Positions 9,250 through 17,572 of a stretch of DNA of 64,000 nt are shown piece by piece. The translations under genes and the position numbers were made by a program. Origin of the DNA: CBDHFN01 sp965262605 (GTDB lineage Bacteria; Pseudomonadota; Alphaproteobacteria; JASGCL01); the NCBI GenBank assembly GCA_965262605.1, contig CBDHFN010000003.1, forward strand, positions 930,001-994,000, in the 5' to 3' direction. How positions within the stretch are numbered: position 1 is the stretch's first letter; each line of letters starts with the position of its first letter. The notes under the pieces are model-generated. The model did not search any database. It was given only the letters and a program-made list of their open reading frames with translations, and was not told the origin of the DNA.

Positions 9250-9365
9250 TAAAAATATTTGCAAGCATTAAAACCAATGCGTGCAATGAAATTGATAATC
9301 TTGTCTATATTCTTTATGACCTTACCCCTGATGAAATAAAAATTATAACGGGGGAATGATGTATG

Positions 9366-9405
9366 ACGCTTACGCTTTACAAGGATTTTTAGGATTGAAA
9401 GGATT
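9366..9405. repeat. Left inverted repeat of GxxExxY element, copy 2
   Basis: Identical to 8784-8823, and the perfect reverse complement of 9792-9831. It leads into the same GGATT-box series ending at the ATG at 9415. Confidence 0.95.
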
Positions 9406-9414
9406 AAAAGGATT

Positions 9415-9792
9415 ATGTTAATTGATATGGAGATTTCAGGAAAAATTATAAATTGTGCGATGAAAGTGCATGGTTTTTTGGGACCTGGATTTTTAGAATC
9501 TGTATATAAAAATGCACTAATGATAGAATTAAATAAAAATAATATTAACGCCGAAGCAGAACGAGAATTAAAAGTTTATTATGACGAGCAAGTGATTGGT
9601 TTGTTTCGCGCCGATATAGTCGTATATAATTTTATTATTGAATTAAAATCTGTCCCAACAATTTTAACATCACACAAATCGCAACTAATAAATTATCTGA
9701 AATCAACAAATTATCAAAATGGGTTATTGTTTAATTTTGGTGAATCATCGTTAAAATTTCATCGAATTATAAATAATTATTATCATCCTTAA
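9415..9792 (+). CDS. GxxExxY protein (PD-(D/E)XK nuclease-like), copy 2
   Basis: Tandem duplicate of the protein at 8833-9210, 125 residues, differing at only two positions (an Ile to Asn near residue 39 and an Ala to Val near residue 71). Neither touches the GFLESVY motif or the Asp...ELK nuclease-like core. The same GGATT boxes precede the start and the same inverted repeats enclose it. Both copies look intact, so either both are used or the duplication is too young to have decayed. The neighbour downstream is a convergent acetyltransferase gene. Confidence 0.9.
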   Translation: MLIDMEISGKIINCAMKVHGFLGPGFLESVYKNALMIELNKNNINAEAERELKVYYDEQVIGLFRADIVVYNFIIELKSVPTILTSHKSQLINYLKSTNYQNGLLFNFGESSLKFHRIINNYYHP

Positions 9793-9831
9793 ATCCTTTC
9801 AATCCTAAAAATCCTTGTAAAGCGTAAGCGT
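9792..9831. repeat. Right inverted repeat of GxxExxY element, copy 2
   Basis: Identical to 9210-9249; the perfect reverse complement of 9366-9405. It starts at the last base of the second GxxExxY stop codon. Confidence 0.95.
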
Positions 9832-9930
9832 TAAAAATATTTGCAAGCATTAAAACCAATGCGTGCAATGAAATTGATAATCTCTTAACCATCAATGGTA
9901 ATCATATGCGCCGTTTTGCTTGGGGTAAGA

Positions 9931-10425
9931 TTATAAAATATGGGGGGAACGGCGATATAATATAGTAGTATCGCGCCAGCGTCCATCTTGCATTTGCGCA
10001 ATTTTTTCTTGAATACCTAAAATTTTAAACCCATTGGCAAGATGAATCTTTATTGACGCTTGATTTTCATTAAAAACGCTGGAATGTAATGCCCAAATGC
10101 CAAGGCTTTCGCTTAAATTTATTAAATTTTGCAATAATGGCTTGCCTAAGCCTTGGTGGCGGAATTTTTGCCCCAAGCAAATGCTTACCTCTTGGACTCC
10201 GCGATAATGATGCCGTTTTGAAATTTGCGATAAACACGCCCAGCCAAAAATTTCATTCGTTTCCGTCAAACCAACAATGCGTGATTCGGGCGGACGGGAC
10301 GCGATAAATTCTTGCCAATCAGGCACTTGGGGTTGAAATGTCATGATGTCAGATTTAATGCCTTCGTCATAATATTGGGCAATAATTTGCCAATCGGATT
10401 CTTGCATTAATCTTGTTTTTATCAT
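9931..10425 (-). CDS. GNAT-family N-acetyltransferase, phosphinothricin-acetyltransferase type
   Basis: About 164 residues starting MIKTRLMQESDWQ. A longer frame back to 10530 would run 100 bases into the asparaginase gene and its extra residues do not look like the family, so the ATG at 10423-10425, next to the asparaginase stop, is preferred. The acetyl-CoA-binding motif is FRHQGLGKPLLQNLI (Q/R-x-x-G-x-G/A) near residue 95, followed by the SLGIWALHSSVFNENQASIKIHLANGF block typical of Pat/YncA proteins. These acetylate small amines such as phosphinothricin or methionine derivatives. It is translated with the asparaginase. Confidence 0.85.
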   Translation of the reverse strand: MIKTRLMQESDWQIIAQYYDEGIKSDIMTFQPQVPDWQEFIASRPPESRIVGLTETNEIFGWACLSQISKRHHYRGVQEVSICLGQKFRHQGLGKPLLQNLINLSESLGIWALHSSVFNENQASIKIHLANGFKILGIQEKIAQMQDGRWRDTTILYRRSPHIL

Positions 10426-10426
10426 G

Positions 10427-11413
10427 TTAAGCCACTGCTTTAATTTCGCCAACTTGAATTTTTTGGTGGTTAAATAATGCTTGGTTAAGCAGGTTTTTAT
10501 CCTTGGCGATGCCAATTTTATGCAACGCAATATTTAACATCATATTCGCGGCGCGTTCATTGCCATCATCGCATTTAATGGCGATTCCTAAGCCCATTTT
10601 GGGTAAAGAAGCGCAATATACCCCTTCGGCACCGATTTTGGCAAAAACTTGCCCTTGGAAATGCGCCATAATTTTCGTGCAATGCCGATTCTTGCCCGCA
10701 ACAAAATAAGGGTTATTCATGCCCGCATTGACTAATTCTTTAATGGCATTTTGCAAAGATTTTTCAAGATTTTTGGGGTTTGCAATTTTGGCAAAACCCA
10801 ACGCCAAAGCAGGCATCGGCATTTGCCAAGTCGGCACCGAACAACCATCAATCCCAAATTTAACAAGGCTTGTCTCGCAAATTTTTTGCATCATATTCTT
10901 GATGCTTAATTGCACGGGGTGGTCAGATAAATGATAATTATTTATATCCCAACCCTTATATTTCGCCAAAGCCAACATGCCACAATGCTTGCCCGAACAA
11001 TTATTATGTAAAGTGCATGGCGTATTTTGCTTGTAAAACCCTAAATCAATCACGGCATCGGAATCATATGGCAAATGCGCCCCACATTTCAGCGCGTCCA
11101 TGGTTAAATCCATTGCCATTAACATTTTCAAGGCTTTTTCCGTATGAATTTTCTCGCCATTATGCGAAGATTCCATCAAAGCCAAACTTTCATTGTCAAA
11201 TCCGTATTTTTTGGGCGCACCCGATAATACCGAAGGCAAGGCTTGCATTATTTTAATAGCCGAACGGGGAAAAATTTGCCGATTAATATTGCCAAGCGAA
11301 AATTTAACATCGCCTTGATTATCGGTAATTAAAATTGAACCACGATGCACCGATTCAACTTCATCACCACGGGTGATATGCACGCAAATGGGATTTTCAA
11401 AATTTTCTGTCAT
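10427..11413 (-). CDS. L-asparaginase, rhizobial/thermolabile type (PF06089)
   Basis: A 328-residue enzyme expected to hydrolyse L-asparagine to aspartate and ammonia. It is unlike the E. coli type I/II enzymes. The family signatures are visible: IFPRSAIKIMQALP near residue 47, ESSHNGE near 80, and NNCSGKHCGMLALAKYKGWD near 137. The Ser-Lys pairs (SAIK and CSGKH) are the presumed catalytic residues. The product lies between an amino-acid binding protein gene upstream and a GNAT gene downstream on the same strand, suggesting an amino-acid nitrogen role. A hairpin terminator separates it from the binding protein gene. Confidence 0.9.
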   Translation of the reverse strand: MTENFENPICVHITRGDEVESVHRGSILITDNQGDVKFSLGNINRQIFPRSAIKIMQALPSVLSGAPKKYGFDNESLALMESSHNGEKIHTEKALKMLMAMDLTMDALKCGAHLPYDSDAVIDLGFYKQNTPCTLHNNCSGKHCGMLALAKYKGWDINNYHLSDHPVQLSIKNMMQKICETSLVKFGIDGCSVPTWQMPMPALALGFAKIANPKNLEKSLQNAIKELVNAGMNNPYFVAGKNRHCTKIMAHFQGQVFAKIGAEGVYCASLPKMGLGIAIKCDDGNERAANMMLNIALHKIGIAKDKNLLNQALFNHQKIQVGEIKAVA

Positions 11414-11447
11414 TTTCTTACTTTTGCAATCGTCTCATTTTAAATAA

Positions 11448-11490
11448 AACGGCTTGAATTATTAAGTTGCAACTTAAAACCCAAGCCGTT
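11448..11490 (-). terminator. Rho-independent terminator after the amino-acid binding protein gene
   Basis: On the minus strand, AACGGCTTG at 11490-11482 pairs perfectly with CAAGCCGTT at 11456-11448; the loop contains a second small palindrome (AAGTTGCAACTT). A T-rich stretch (TTTATTTAAAA) follows. It lies 18 bases after the binding protein stop and before the asparaginase start. Confidence 0.75.
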
Positions 11491-11508
11491 CTTGTTTATT
11501 GCGTTGTA

Positions 11509-12264
11509 TTAACCACCAAAAATATCATATGGGAAATATTTTTTCATGATGGTTGTATATTCACCAGATTTGCGAATCGCATCAATGGCTTTGGAAAATT
11601 CGTCTTTTAGCTTGTCGCCTTTACGAACGGCAATTCCAGCACCTTCGCCATGAATCACGGGGTCAAGATGGTCTTTGCCAAAAAATTCAAATTTGCCTTT
11701 GCCTTTTTCCGCCAAAAATCCAAGGTCGGTTTCCACTTTGTCAGACATAGCAGCATCTAACCTGCCAGCTAACATATCAGCGTAAAGTTCGTCTTGGGTT
11801 GCGTATAATTTAATGACAATGCCCGGATATTTCTTATTTAAGTAATCTTCGTGAATTGTTCCGCGTTGCACGCCAACTTTTTTGCCTTTTAAGCCTTCGG
11901 GTGTGTCAGTAAGCTTTGTGCCTTTTTTCGCAATGAAAGCCGCAGGGGTTTGATAATATTTTTTAGAAAAATCAACTTTTTGTGCGCGTTCGGGCGTAAT
12001 GGACATGGACGCAACAATGGCATCGCATTTTTTTTCAGTCAGGGCGGGGATAATTCCGTCCCAATCAGTTTTAACCATTTCGCATTTATGCCCTAAATTC
12101 TTACATAAAGCATTGGCAATATCAATATCAAAACCGACAACCGAACCATCAGGTTTTGATTCAGAAAACGGCGGGTAAGCACCTTCAACACAAATTTTTA
12201 CATTTGCAGCAAAAGCAACACTTGCAACCATTGCAAAAGCAGTGGAAATAATATATTTTCTCAT
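11509..12264 (-). CDS. Periplasmic amino-acid-binding protein (Lys/Arg/ornithine/His type, SBP family 3)
   Basis: About 251 residues. An in-frame extension to 12303 is excluded because a promoter covers 12295-12323; the ATG at 12264 follows AAGGAG by 8 bases. Residues 1-19 are a signal peptide (MRKYIISTAFAMVASVAFA). The mature part has GAYPPFSESKPDGSVVGFDIDIANALC, the classic ligand-pocket start, DWDGIIPAL, DAIVASMSITPERA and VGVQRGT, all typical of ArgT/HisJ-like proteins. No permease or ATPase genes of the same system are adjacent, so it must work with components encoded elsewhere. Confidence 0.92.
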   Translation of the reverse strand: MRKYIISTAFAMVASVAFAANVKICVEGAYPPFSESKPDGSVVGFDIDIANALCKNLGHKCEMVKTDWDGIIPALTEKKCDAIVASMSITPERAQKVDFSKKYYQTPAAFIAKKGTKLTDTPEGLKGKKVGVQRGTIHEDYLNKKYPGIVIKLYATQDELYADMLAGRLDAAMSDKVETDLGFLAEKGKGKFEFFGKDHLDPVIHGEGAGIAVRKGDKLKDEFSKAIDAIRKSGEYTTIMKKYFPYDIFGG

Positions 12265-12294
12265 AAATAAACTCCTTGTTAGAAAATTAATGCT

Positions 12295-12323
12295 ATTATA
12301 CAAGAAATTAATGGCGTTGTCTA
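12295..12323 (-). promoter_or_regulatory. Sigma70-like promoter of the amino-acid binding protein gene
   Basis: On the minus strand: -35 TAGACA (12323-12318), 17-base spacer, -10 TATAAT (12300-12295). Expected transcript start is about 24 bases before the ATG at 12264. The -10 is a perfect consensus match. Confidence 0.7.
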
Positions 12324-12376
12324 TAAATTATTATGCCTTATTTCCCTAATTTATTAAAAATTATGGAAGCTAGCAT

Positions 12377-13174
12377 TTATTGATTGGAAGTTTTATTTAA
12401 TTTAGCTTTGTCGCGAAGTTCGTAATATTTTATTAACGATAACATCGGGTATAATCCACCCGCCAGCGCCACGACAAATCCGTAAACGCCTTCCTTATAC
12501 CCGCCACGAATCAGATATAATTTCAAAAATCGGCAAATAAATCGCCAAAAAACCATGGGAAAACTATCAATTTTCGGGGCGTATAGCATGTCTTGGGCGC
12601 GTTTTGTTGAATATCGGTTCAGTCTTGCCCATAAATCATGAATATCATCGTCTATATAATGATTAATGCGGTTGTTTAATTTTTGCTTTTTGCCCAGCAA
12701 TGAAACTTTGGGGTGTTGCGATTCGCCACCCCAAGATTTACATTCTTTGTGAAACAAGCACGCCTTAGCAGCCGTGCCAATAATCGCGCCCCAACCATGC
12801 CGAACGCGGCGCGCGCCAATATGATTGTCAAAGGGAATTAAAAAATAGCCTTTTTGGGCTTTGGGTAATTTTTGGCAAATTTCAAGCGCAAGTTCAGGGC
12901 TTATGGATTCATCGGCATCGCATTCCAGCACCCAATTATTTTTAGCGTGATTCGCGGCAAAAGCGCGTCTTAACCCTTCGTTTTCAAGCGATTTAATCAG
13001 AATCTTTGCGCCAAATTCCCCCGCAATGCGAATAGTTTCCTCTTCGCCTGCTTCGGAATCTAAAAAAATTAATATTTCATCGCAAAAATCAAGCGATTCA
13101 AGCGCGCGCGCAATTTGATGGGCTTCGTTCTTTGCCATAATAACGGCGGTTAAGGGTATTTTTGTGTTTTTCAT
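12377..13174 (-). CDS. Family 2 glycosyltransferase, LPS-core type (WaaE/KdtX-like)
   Basis: A 265-residue GT2 enzyme. The N-terminal nucleotide-sugar fold begins LTAVIMAKNEAHQIARALESL, contains the FCDEILIFLDSEAGEEE block, and has ECDADESISPELA as the DxD-type metal-binding motif near residue 92. The C terminus (residues about 205-250) is hydrophobic and basic, with FWRFICRFLKLYLIRGGYKEG, which resembles WaaE/KdtX-type core glycosyltransferases that act at the inner membrane face. It is likely to add a sugar to lipooligosaccharide core or another envelope glycan. It is monocistronic and divergent from yajC. Confidence 0.85.
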   Translation of the reverse strand: MKNTKIPLTAVIMAKNEAHQIARALESLDFCDEILIFLDSEAGEEETIRIAGEFGAKILIKSLENEGLRRAFAANHAKNNWVLECDADESISPELALEICQKLPKAQKGYFLIPFDNHIGARRVRHGWGAIIGTAAKACLFHKECKSWGGESQHPKVSLLGKKQKLNNRINHYIDDDIHDLWARLNRYSTKRAQDMLYAPKIDSFPMVFWRFICRFLKLYLIRGGYKEGVYGFVVALAGGLYPMLSLIKYYELRDKAKLNKTSNQ

Positions 13175-13193
13175 TTTTTTATAGTGATTTAAC

Positions 13194-13222
13194 TTGATTT
13201 GTGAAAAAAACCCTATTATATA
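13194..13222 (+). promoter_or_regulatory. Sigma70-like promoter of yajC-secD-secF
   Basis: TTGATT (13194-13199), 17-base spacer, TATATA (13217-13222), about 37 bases before the yajC start. By-eye match in an AT-rich gap, so moderate confidence. Confidence 0.45.
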
Positions 13223-13258
13223 TCTTTTATAATTTCAACAAAATTAAACGAGGAATAT

Positions 13259-13603
13259 ATGCCAACACAAGAAATTTTATTACAATTCATGCCTTTGGTA
13301 TTGATTTTTATAGTATTTTATTTTTTATTAATTCGCCCGCAACAAAAAAAACAAAAAGAACACCAGCATAAATTATCGCAAATTCGCCGTGGCGATAATA
13401 TTATGACGCAAGCTGGAATCTTTGGGGTTGTTAACCGCGTTTTAGACGATAATAACCTTGAAATAACCATTGCAGCGGGCGTAAATGTCAAGGTTGCACG
13501 GCAATTTATCGCCGATGTTGTCAGTAAAACTGGTGAAACCACGGAAACAATCGTTGAAGCGACAACTATTGACGAATCGCCCAAAAAATCCCGTAAAAAG
13601 TAA
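13259..13603 (+). CDS. yajC: Preprotein translocase accessory subunit YajC
   Basis: A 114-residue single-span membrane protein. A hydrophobic helix at residues 10-27 (FMPLVLIFIVFYFLLIRPQ) is followed directly by the family motif RPQQKKQKEH and the cytoplasmic domain with RRGDNIMTQAGIFGVV (G-D-x-V/I-x-T-x-x-G/A). YajC associates with SecDF and helps SecYEG-dependent export. It precedes secD by 11 bases and secF follows, the conserved operon order. The ribosome site is GAGGAA before the ATG. Confidence 0.95.
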   Translation: MPTQEILLQFMPLVLIFIVFYFLLIRPQQKKQKEHQHKLSQIRRGDNIMTQAGIFGVVNRVLDDNNLEITIAAGVNVKVARQFIADVVSKTGETTETIVEATTIDESPKKSRKK

Positions 13604-13614
13604 AATTTAGCCCA

Positions 13615-15171
13615 ATGTTAATTTATCCTATTTGGAAGAAAATTCTTATTTTATTGATAGTCCTTGCGGGTATATTTTATGCTGTGCCGAATTTTATTTC
13701 AGGATTTCAAACCAATAAATCAGGTTTTTTTCAACCCGGTCAAAAAATTAATCTTGGGCTTGATTTGCAAGGTGGCGCATATCTTTTGCTTGAAATACAA
13801 ACAAGCTATTTAATCAAAGAAAAATATAATTTTTTAGAATCAGAAGTCCGCGATATTTTGCGTGAAGCCGCCATTAATTACGCCGATTTGCAAAATTATC
13901 AAAGCCAAGTTTCATTTGTTTTGCGCAATAAATCTGACCATGAAGCCGTGCAAAATGCTCTAAGAAAACTTGCCAAAGAGGTAAAAATCACATCTGAAGG
14001 CGAGTTATATTCTTTGGTTTTCTTGCCTGAAACAATTAAAGTTTTTTCAACCCAAGCCCTTGACCAATCGGTAAATATTATCCGAAAAAGGATTGATGAA
14101 TTGGGCAATAAAGAGGCTTTTGTACAACCCCAAGGCACGAATCGCATCATCGTGCAAGCACCGGGCACGCAAGACCCCGAACAATTAAAACGAACAATTG
14201 GTAAAACAGCAAAATTAACTTTTCATATTGTATCCGAAGGGGGTTTTGTTGCGAATAAGCCACAATTCGCGCCTTTGGGAACGATGGTTTTAGAAAATGT
14301 TAAGGGTGGCGGCTATTATATTGTAGATAAACGGGTGCAAGTCGCTGGTGATGACTTAGAGGACGCGCAACCCAGTTTTAACGATAATCAGCAAGTGGTA
14401 AGTTTTCGGTTTAACTCCAAGGGCGCAAGGCAATTTGGCAAAACTACCCAAGAAAATGCAGGTAAAAGTCTTGCGATTGTTTTGGATAATAAGGTTATTT
14501 CTGCCCCGCGTATTAACGAGCCAATTTTAGGCGGAAGCGGTATAATTAGCGGTAATTTTAATCTGCAAGAAGCAGGAGAATTAGCGTTATTATTGCGCGC
14601 GGGGGCTTTGGTTGCGCCAATTGAGATTTTAGAAGAAAGATCCGTTGGTGCTGGGCTTGGCGCGGATTCCATTGAATCGGGAAAAATTGCGTGCATTATT
14701 GGCTTAATTGGTGTGATTTTCGTCATGCTATTTTGGTATAAGATTTATGGTTTATTTGCCAATATCGCGCTTGTGGTGAATATTGTGATTTTAATGGGGG
14801 TTTTATCGGCATTGCAAGCGACTATGTCTTTACCGGGTATTGCGGGTATTGTGCTTACTTTGGGTATGGCGGTTGATGCGAATGTGCTTATTTATGAGCG
14901 AATTAAAGAAGAAGTTGATGTCAATAATCGCCAGCTTGGTCAAGCACTAGTCCTTGGGTTTGATAGGGCTTTCGCGACAATTTTTGATAGTAATATCACA
15001 ACTTTATTGGGAACATTTTTGTTATTTTCGTTTGGTTCTGGACCAATCAAAGGCTTCGCGGTAACATTATCCATTGGCATTATTACTTCAATGTTTACTT
15101 CCATTATGATAACCAGATTATTGGTTGGTTATTATTATCAATATTTCAAACCGAAAAAATTAAATTTTTAA
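13615..15171 (+). CDS. secD: Protein-export membrane protein SecD
   Basis: A 518-residue inner-membrane RND-type protein that uses the proton gradient to help complete protein export. It has an N-terminal helix, then the P1-domain motif INLGLDLQGGAYLLLE near residue 45, the large periplasmic domain with GRQ-equivalent segments (IIVQAPGTQDPEQLKR), SVGAGLGADSIESGK, and the C-terminal membrane domain with LTLGMAVDANVLIYERIKEE, the conserved TM4 motif carrying the proton-relay Asp. Length and order (yajC-secD-secF) are standard. Confidence 0.96.
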   Translation: MLIYPIWKKILILLIVLAGIFYAVPNFISGFQTNKSGFFQPGQKINLGLDLQGGAYLLLEIQTSYLIKEKYNFLESEVRDILREAAINYADLQNYQSQVSFVLRNKSDHEAVQNALRKLAKEVKITSEGELYSLVFLPETIKVFSTQALDQSVNIIRKRIDELGNKEAFVQPQGTNRIIVQAPGTQDPEQLKRTIGKTAKLTFHIVSEGGFVANKPQFAPLGTMVLENVKGGGYYIVDKRVQVAGDDLEDAQPSFNDNQQVVSFRFNSKGARQFGKTTQENAGKSLAIVLDNKVISAPRINEPILGGSGIISGNFNLQEAGELALLLRAGALVAPIEILEERSVGAGLGADSIESGKIACIIGLIGVIFVMLFWYKIYGLFANIALVVNIVILMGVLSALQATMSLPGIAGIVLTLGMAVDANVLIYERIKEEVDVNNRQLGQALVLGFDRAFATIFDSNITTLLGTFLLFSFGSGPIKGFAVTLSIGIITSMFTSIMITRLLVGYYYQYFKPKKLNF

Positions 15172-15180
15172 GGAATATTC

Positions 15181-16116
15181 ATGGCATTTTCAAATTTTTT
15201 ACGCAAGAATCATAATATTCAGTTTATTAAATACCGCAAATATCATGTTGCTTTTTCGGTTTTTGTAATGTTAAGTTCATTGGTGTTATTTTTCGCCAAA
15301 GGCTTGCATTATGGTATAGATTTCAGCGGCGGCATCGTCATGGAAATTGAGACTAACCAGCCCAATCAAATAAGCGAAGTGCGCGCGAAAATTAATCAAT
15401 TAAATATTAACACCGAAATTTCAATCCAAGAATTTGGCGCACCGCAAGTTTTATTGGTGCGTTTGGGGCAAAGCGATGAAGCAAAAAGCCTTGAAATTGT
15501 GGCTAAAATTAAGGAACAAATTGGCGCGGATACCAAAGAATTTCGGCGGGTTGAAACCGTGGGTCCCATCGTTGGTGATGAGTTAAAAAAATCTGCTTTA
15601 TATGCCGTGATTGGCGCATTAATTTTAATGCTTATTTATGTATGGTTTCGCTTTGAATGGCAATTTGGCTTGGGGGCGATAATGGCGTTGGTGCATGATG
15701 TTATTGGCACATTTGGCTTATATGTTCTGTTTGGTTTAGAATTTAACCTAATTTCCGTTGCGGCTTTATTGACCATTGCGGGTTATTCCATGAATGACAC
15801 TGTGGTTATTTATGACAGAGTGCGCGAAAATTTACAAAAATATAAAAGCAAAACTTTGGACGAAATTTTTAACATATCAATTAATGAAACCATGTCGCGC
15901 ACGATATTAACTTCAACAACAACTTTTATATCAATGGTGGCATTGGCGATTTATGGTGGTTCAGCGATTCAAGATTTTGGTTATGCCATGTGTTTTGGCA
16001 TAATTATCGGCACTTATTCTTCAATTGCCTTGGCATTGCCAGTTGTGAATTTATTTCGCCCAAAATCAGCGACTTATATGGATATTTTTAGCCAGAACCC
16101 TAAAAGCAAGGCTTGA
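15181..16116 (+). CDS. secF: Protein-export membrane protein SecF
   Basis: A 311-residue partner of SecD. GLHYGIDFSGGIVMEIE near residue 41 matches the SecF P1-like motif; RRVETVGPIVGDELKKSA precedes the membrane domain; AGYSMNDTVVIYDRVREN is the conserved TM4 block with the functional Asp, and SRTILTSTTTF follows. It ends 3 bases from the stop of a convergent phosphatase gene, so there is almost no room for a separate terminator. Confidence 0.96.
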   Translation: MAFSNFLRKNHNIQFIKYRKYHVAFSVFVMLSSLVLFFAKGLHYGIDFSGGIVMEIETNQPNQISEVRAKINQLNINTEISIQEFGAPQVLLVRLGQSDEAKSLEIVAKIKEQIGADTKEFRRVETVGPIVGDELKKSALYAVIGALILMLIYVWFRFEWQFGLGAIMALVHDVIGTFGLYVLFGLEFNLISVAALLTIAGYSMNDTVVIYDRVRENLQKYKSKTLDEIFNISINETMSRTILTSTTTFISMVALAIYGGSAIQDFGYAMCFGIIIGTYSSIALALPVVNLFRPKSATYMDIFSQNPKSKA

Positions 16117-16118
16117 TT

Positions 16119-16934
16119 TTAAATCAAATTATCCGTGAAAAAATCGTGCAAGTCGGTGAAAATTATTTCATTACTGGCGGTAAGCAATAGATGCGCGCGT
16201 TTAGTTGCATCGTATTTTTGATTATTTAATAAACCAATACTTGCCCCGCATTCATTTAATAATAAGCAACCCGCGACATGGTCCCACCACCATAAATGCC
16301 GATATAATGAAAAATGGCGCAAACCAATGGCTTGTTCCAAAAAATCTACGCCTGCGCATCTTAGCCGTTCTAATTTTTTAAATTGGTTGCGCATGGTTGC
16401 GATTTTATCTTCCTTAAATACCACAAAATTACCATGCCCAACTAATTCATTAAAAATTAAGCCACCGATATTTAGCTTGGGTATGGTTTGTTCATCTTGC
16501 CAAATCGCACCTTGATTTTTAAGCGCAATAGCGCATTTTTGTTCCAAGGGTAAATAGGTAAATGAGGCGATTATTTCGCCATGATAAAATACACCCAATA
16601 AGACGCAAAATTCGGCGCGCCCTTCAACAAAATTGCGCGTGCCATCAATGGGGTCTATCATAAAAACCCATTGATTTTTTTCAAAATTTTGAAAAATTTC
16701 TGGGTTTGTTTGATAATTTTCTTCGCCTAACACTATGGCATCTGGAAATAATTTTAATAAATCCACTTGCAAGCCATATTCCATATTTAAGTCCGCTTTG
16801 GTGACAATATCATTGCCATTTTTGCTGAAAATATCGCTTGATTGCAATTTATTGTAAAAAGGTATGATAAATTGGTTGCTGTTTTCAATTAAAATATTAA
16901 CAATATTGTGAATTTGCTGATGGCTTAAAATCAT
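16119..16934 (-). CDS. Inositol-monophosphatase-family phosphatase
   Basis: A 271-residue magnesium-dependent phosphatase. The metal-site motifs are present: GEEN (residues about 70-73), DPIDGTRNFVEG (about 92) and WWWDHVAGCLLLNECG (about 220). The family covers inositol monophosphatase SuhB, histidinol-phosphatase HisN and the bisphosphate nucleotidase CysQ. The sequence alone does not decide among these, though the DPIDGTRNF spacing and WWDH fit SuhB/HisN. It overlaps the TerC-type gene by 4 bases (ATGA), so the two are translationally coupled in the operon hlyD-terC-phosphatase. Confidence 0.85.
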   Translation of the reverse strand: MILSHQQIHNIVNILIENSNQFIIPFYNKLQSSDIFSKNGNDIVTKADLNMEYGLQVDLLKLFPDAIVLGEENYQTNPEIFQNFEKNQWVFMIDPIDGTRNFVEGRAEFCVLLGVFYHGEIIASFTYLPLEQKCAIALKNQGAIWQDEQTIPKLNIGGLIFNELVGHGNFVVFKEDKIATMRNQFKKLERLRCAGVDFLEQAIGLRHFSLYRHLWWWDHVAGCLLLNECGASIGLLNNQKYDATKRAHLLLTASNEIIFTDLHDFFTDNLI

Positions 16935-17554
16935 TGTCTTAAATTTTGTATCAGCGCAAGCACATTATCATAATCATGATAAACCATTTTAATAGCAACA
17001 TAAAAAATAATCGCCAACCCAATATAACCAATGATTTTATATTTATTCATTAATTTTGAAAGCGAATTGGATAATACCGCCATCATAACGATAGATAAAC
17101 CCAACCCAAAAATCATGATATAAGGATGTTCGCTTGACGCGCCAGCAACCGCTAATACATTATCCAAAGACATGGAAATATCGGCGGCAATGATGGTATA
17201 AACCGCCGACCAATAAGATTGCTCTTTATCTGATTTTGATTCAGCATGATGTTCTTGTTCTAATCTGCGTAAATCTTTATACATTTTATAACAAACATAA
17301 AATAATAATGCCCCGCCAAATGTCATAATGCCGGGAATTTGCAATAATTGTGCGGTTAATAACGCAAATACCACCCGCAATAATGTGGCAAGAATTACCC
17401 CAATGGCAATAACTTTTTTTCGTTTATGCGCCGGAATCGCTTGAACGGCAAGCGCAATAACAATACCATTATCCGCCGACATAGCAATATCAATCATAAT
17501 TACTGAAAATAATGCTTGTAAGTGCGAGTATTCTATATTTTGTAGAAATTCCAT
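16931..17554 (-). CDS. TerC-family integral membrane protein (YjbE-like)
   Basis: A 207-residue polytopic membrane protein. The hallmark TerC motifs are duplicated: DIAMSADNGIVIALAV near residue 21 and DISMSLDNVLAVAGA near residue 124. Each places a conserved Asp and Asn within a membrane helix and probably binds a metal. YjbE-type members are linked to manganese or other metal-ion efflux. The hydrophilic loop between (RRLEQEHHAESKSDKE) is His/Glu-rich. It lies 18 bases after the hlyD gene and overlaps the phosphatase gene. Confidence 0.88.
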   Translation of the reverse strand: MEFLQNIEYSHLQALFSVIMIDIAMSADNGIVIALAVQAIPAHKRKKVIAIGVILATLLRVVFALLTAQLLQIPGIMTFGGALLFYVCYKMYKDLRRLEQEHHAESKSDKEQSYWSAVYTIIAADISMSLDNVLAVAGASSEHPYIMIFGLGLSIVMMAVLSNSLSKLMNKYKIIGYIGLAIIFYVAIKMVYHDYDNVLALIQNLRQ

Positions 17555-17572
17555 TTTTTTTCCTTTGTTTTA

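Larger units (their letters stand above)
8704..9284 (+). repeat. Tandem duplication unit, copy 1 (581 bp)
   Basis: The segment begins with AATGAAATTGATAATCT inside the tail of the broken restriction gene and contains a complete GxxExxY gene with its inverted repeats. The next 582 bases repeat it almost exactly. The 17-base joint sequence recurs at 8704, 9285 and 9867, marking unit boundaries. Differences between units are few, including one extra G before the left inverted repeat in copy 2 and two amino-acid changes in the gene, so the duplication is recent. Confidence 0.95.
9285..9866 (+). repeat. Tandem duplication unit, copy 2 (582 bp)
   Basis: Second copy of the unit at 8704-9284. It repeats the last part of the restriction gene (out of context here), the left inverted repeat, the GxxExxY gene, the right inverted repeat and a short tail. 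It ends where a third AATGAAATTGATAATCT begins at 9867, after which the sequence diverges (CTTAACC). Offset between copies is 581 bases before, and 582 after, a one-base insertion in the G run near 9351. Confidence 0.95.

Noticed and set aside
8700..9900. CRISPR array
   Set aside because: The repeats are two long gene-containing units, with no series of short repeats and unique spacers; none was seen elsewhere in the window.
10426..10530. Longer N terminus of the GNAT protein
   Set aside because: It lies inside the asparaginase coding region and does not resemble the family; the ATG next to the asparaginase stop is better.
16109..16123. FNR-like box at the secF/phosphatase junction
   Set aside because: TTGAT and ATCAA are separated by five bases instead of four and lie between convergent gene ends, so regulation is implausible.
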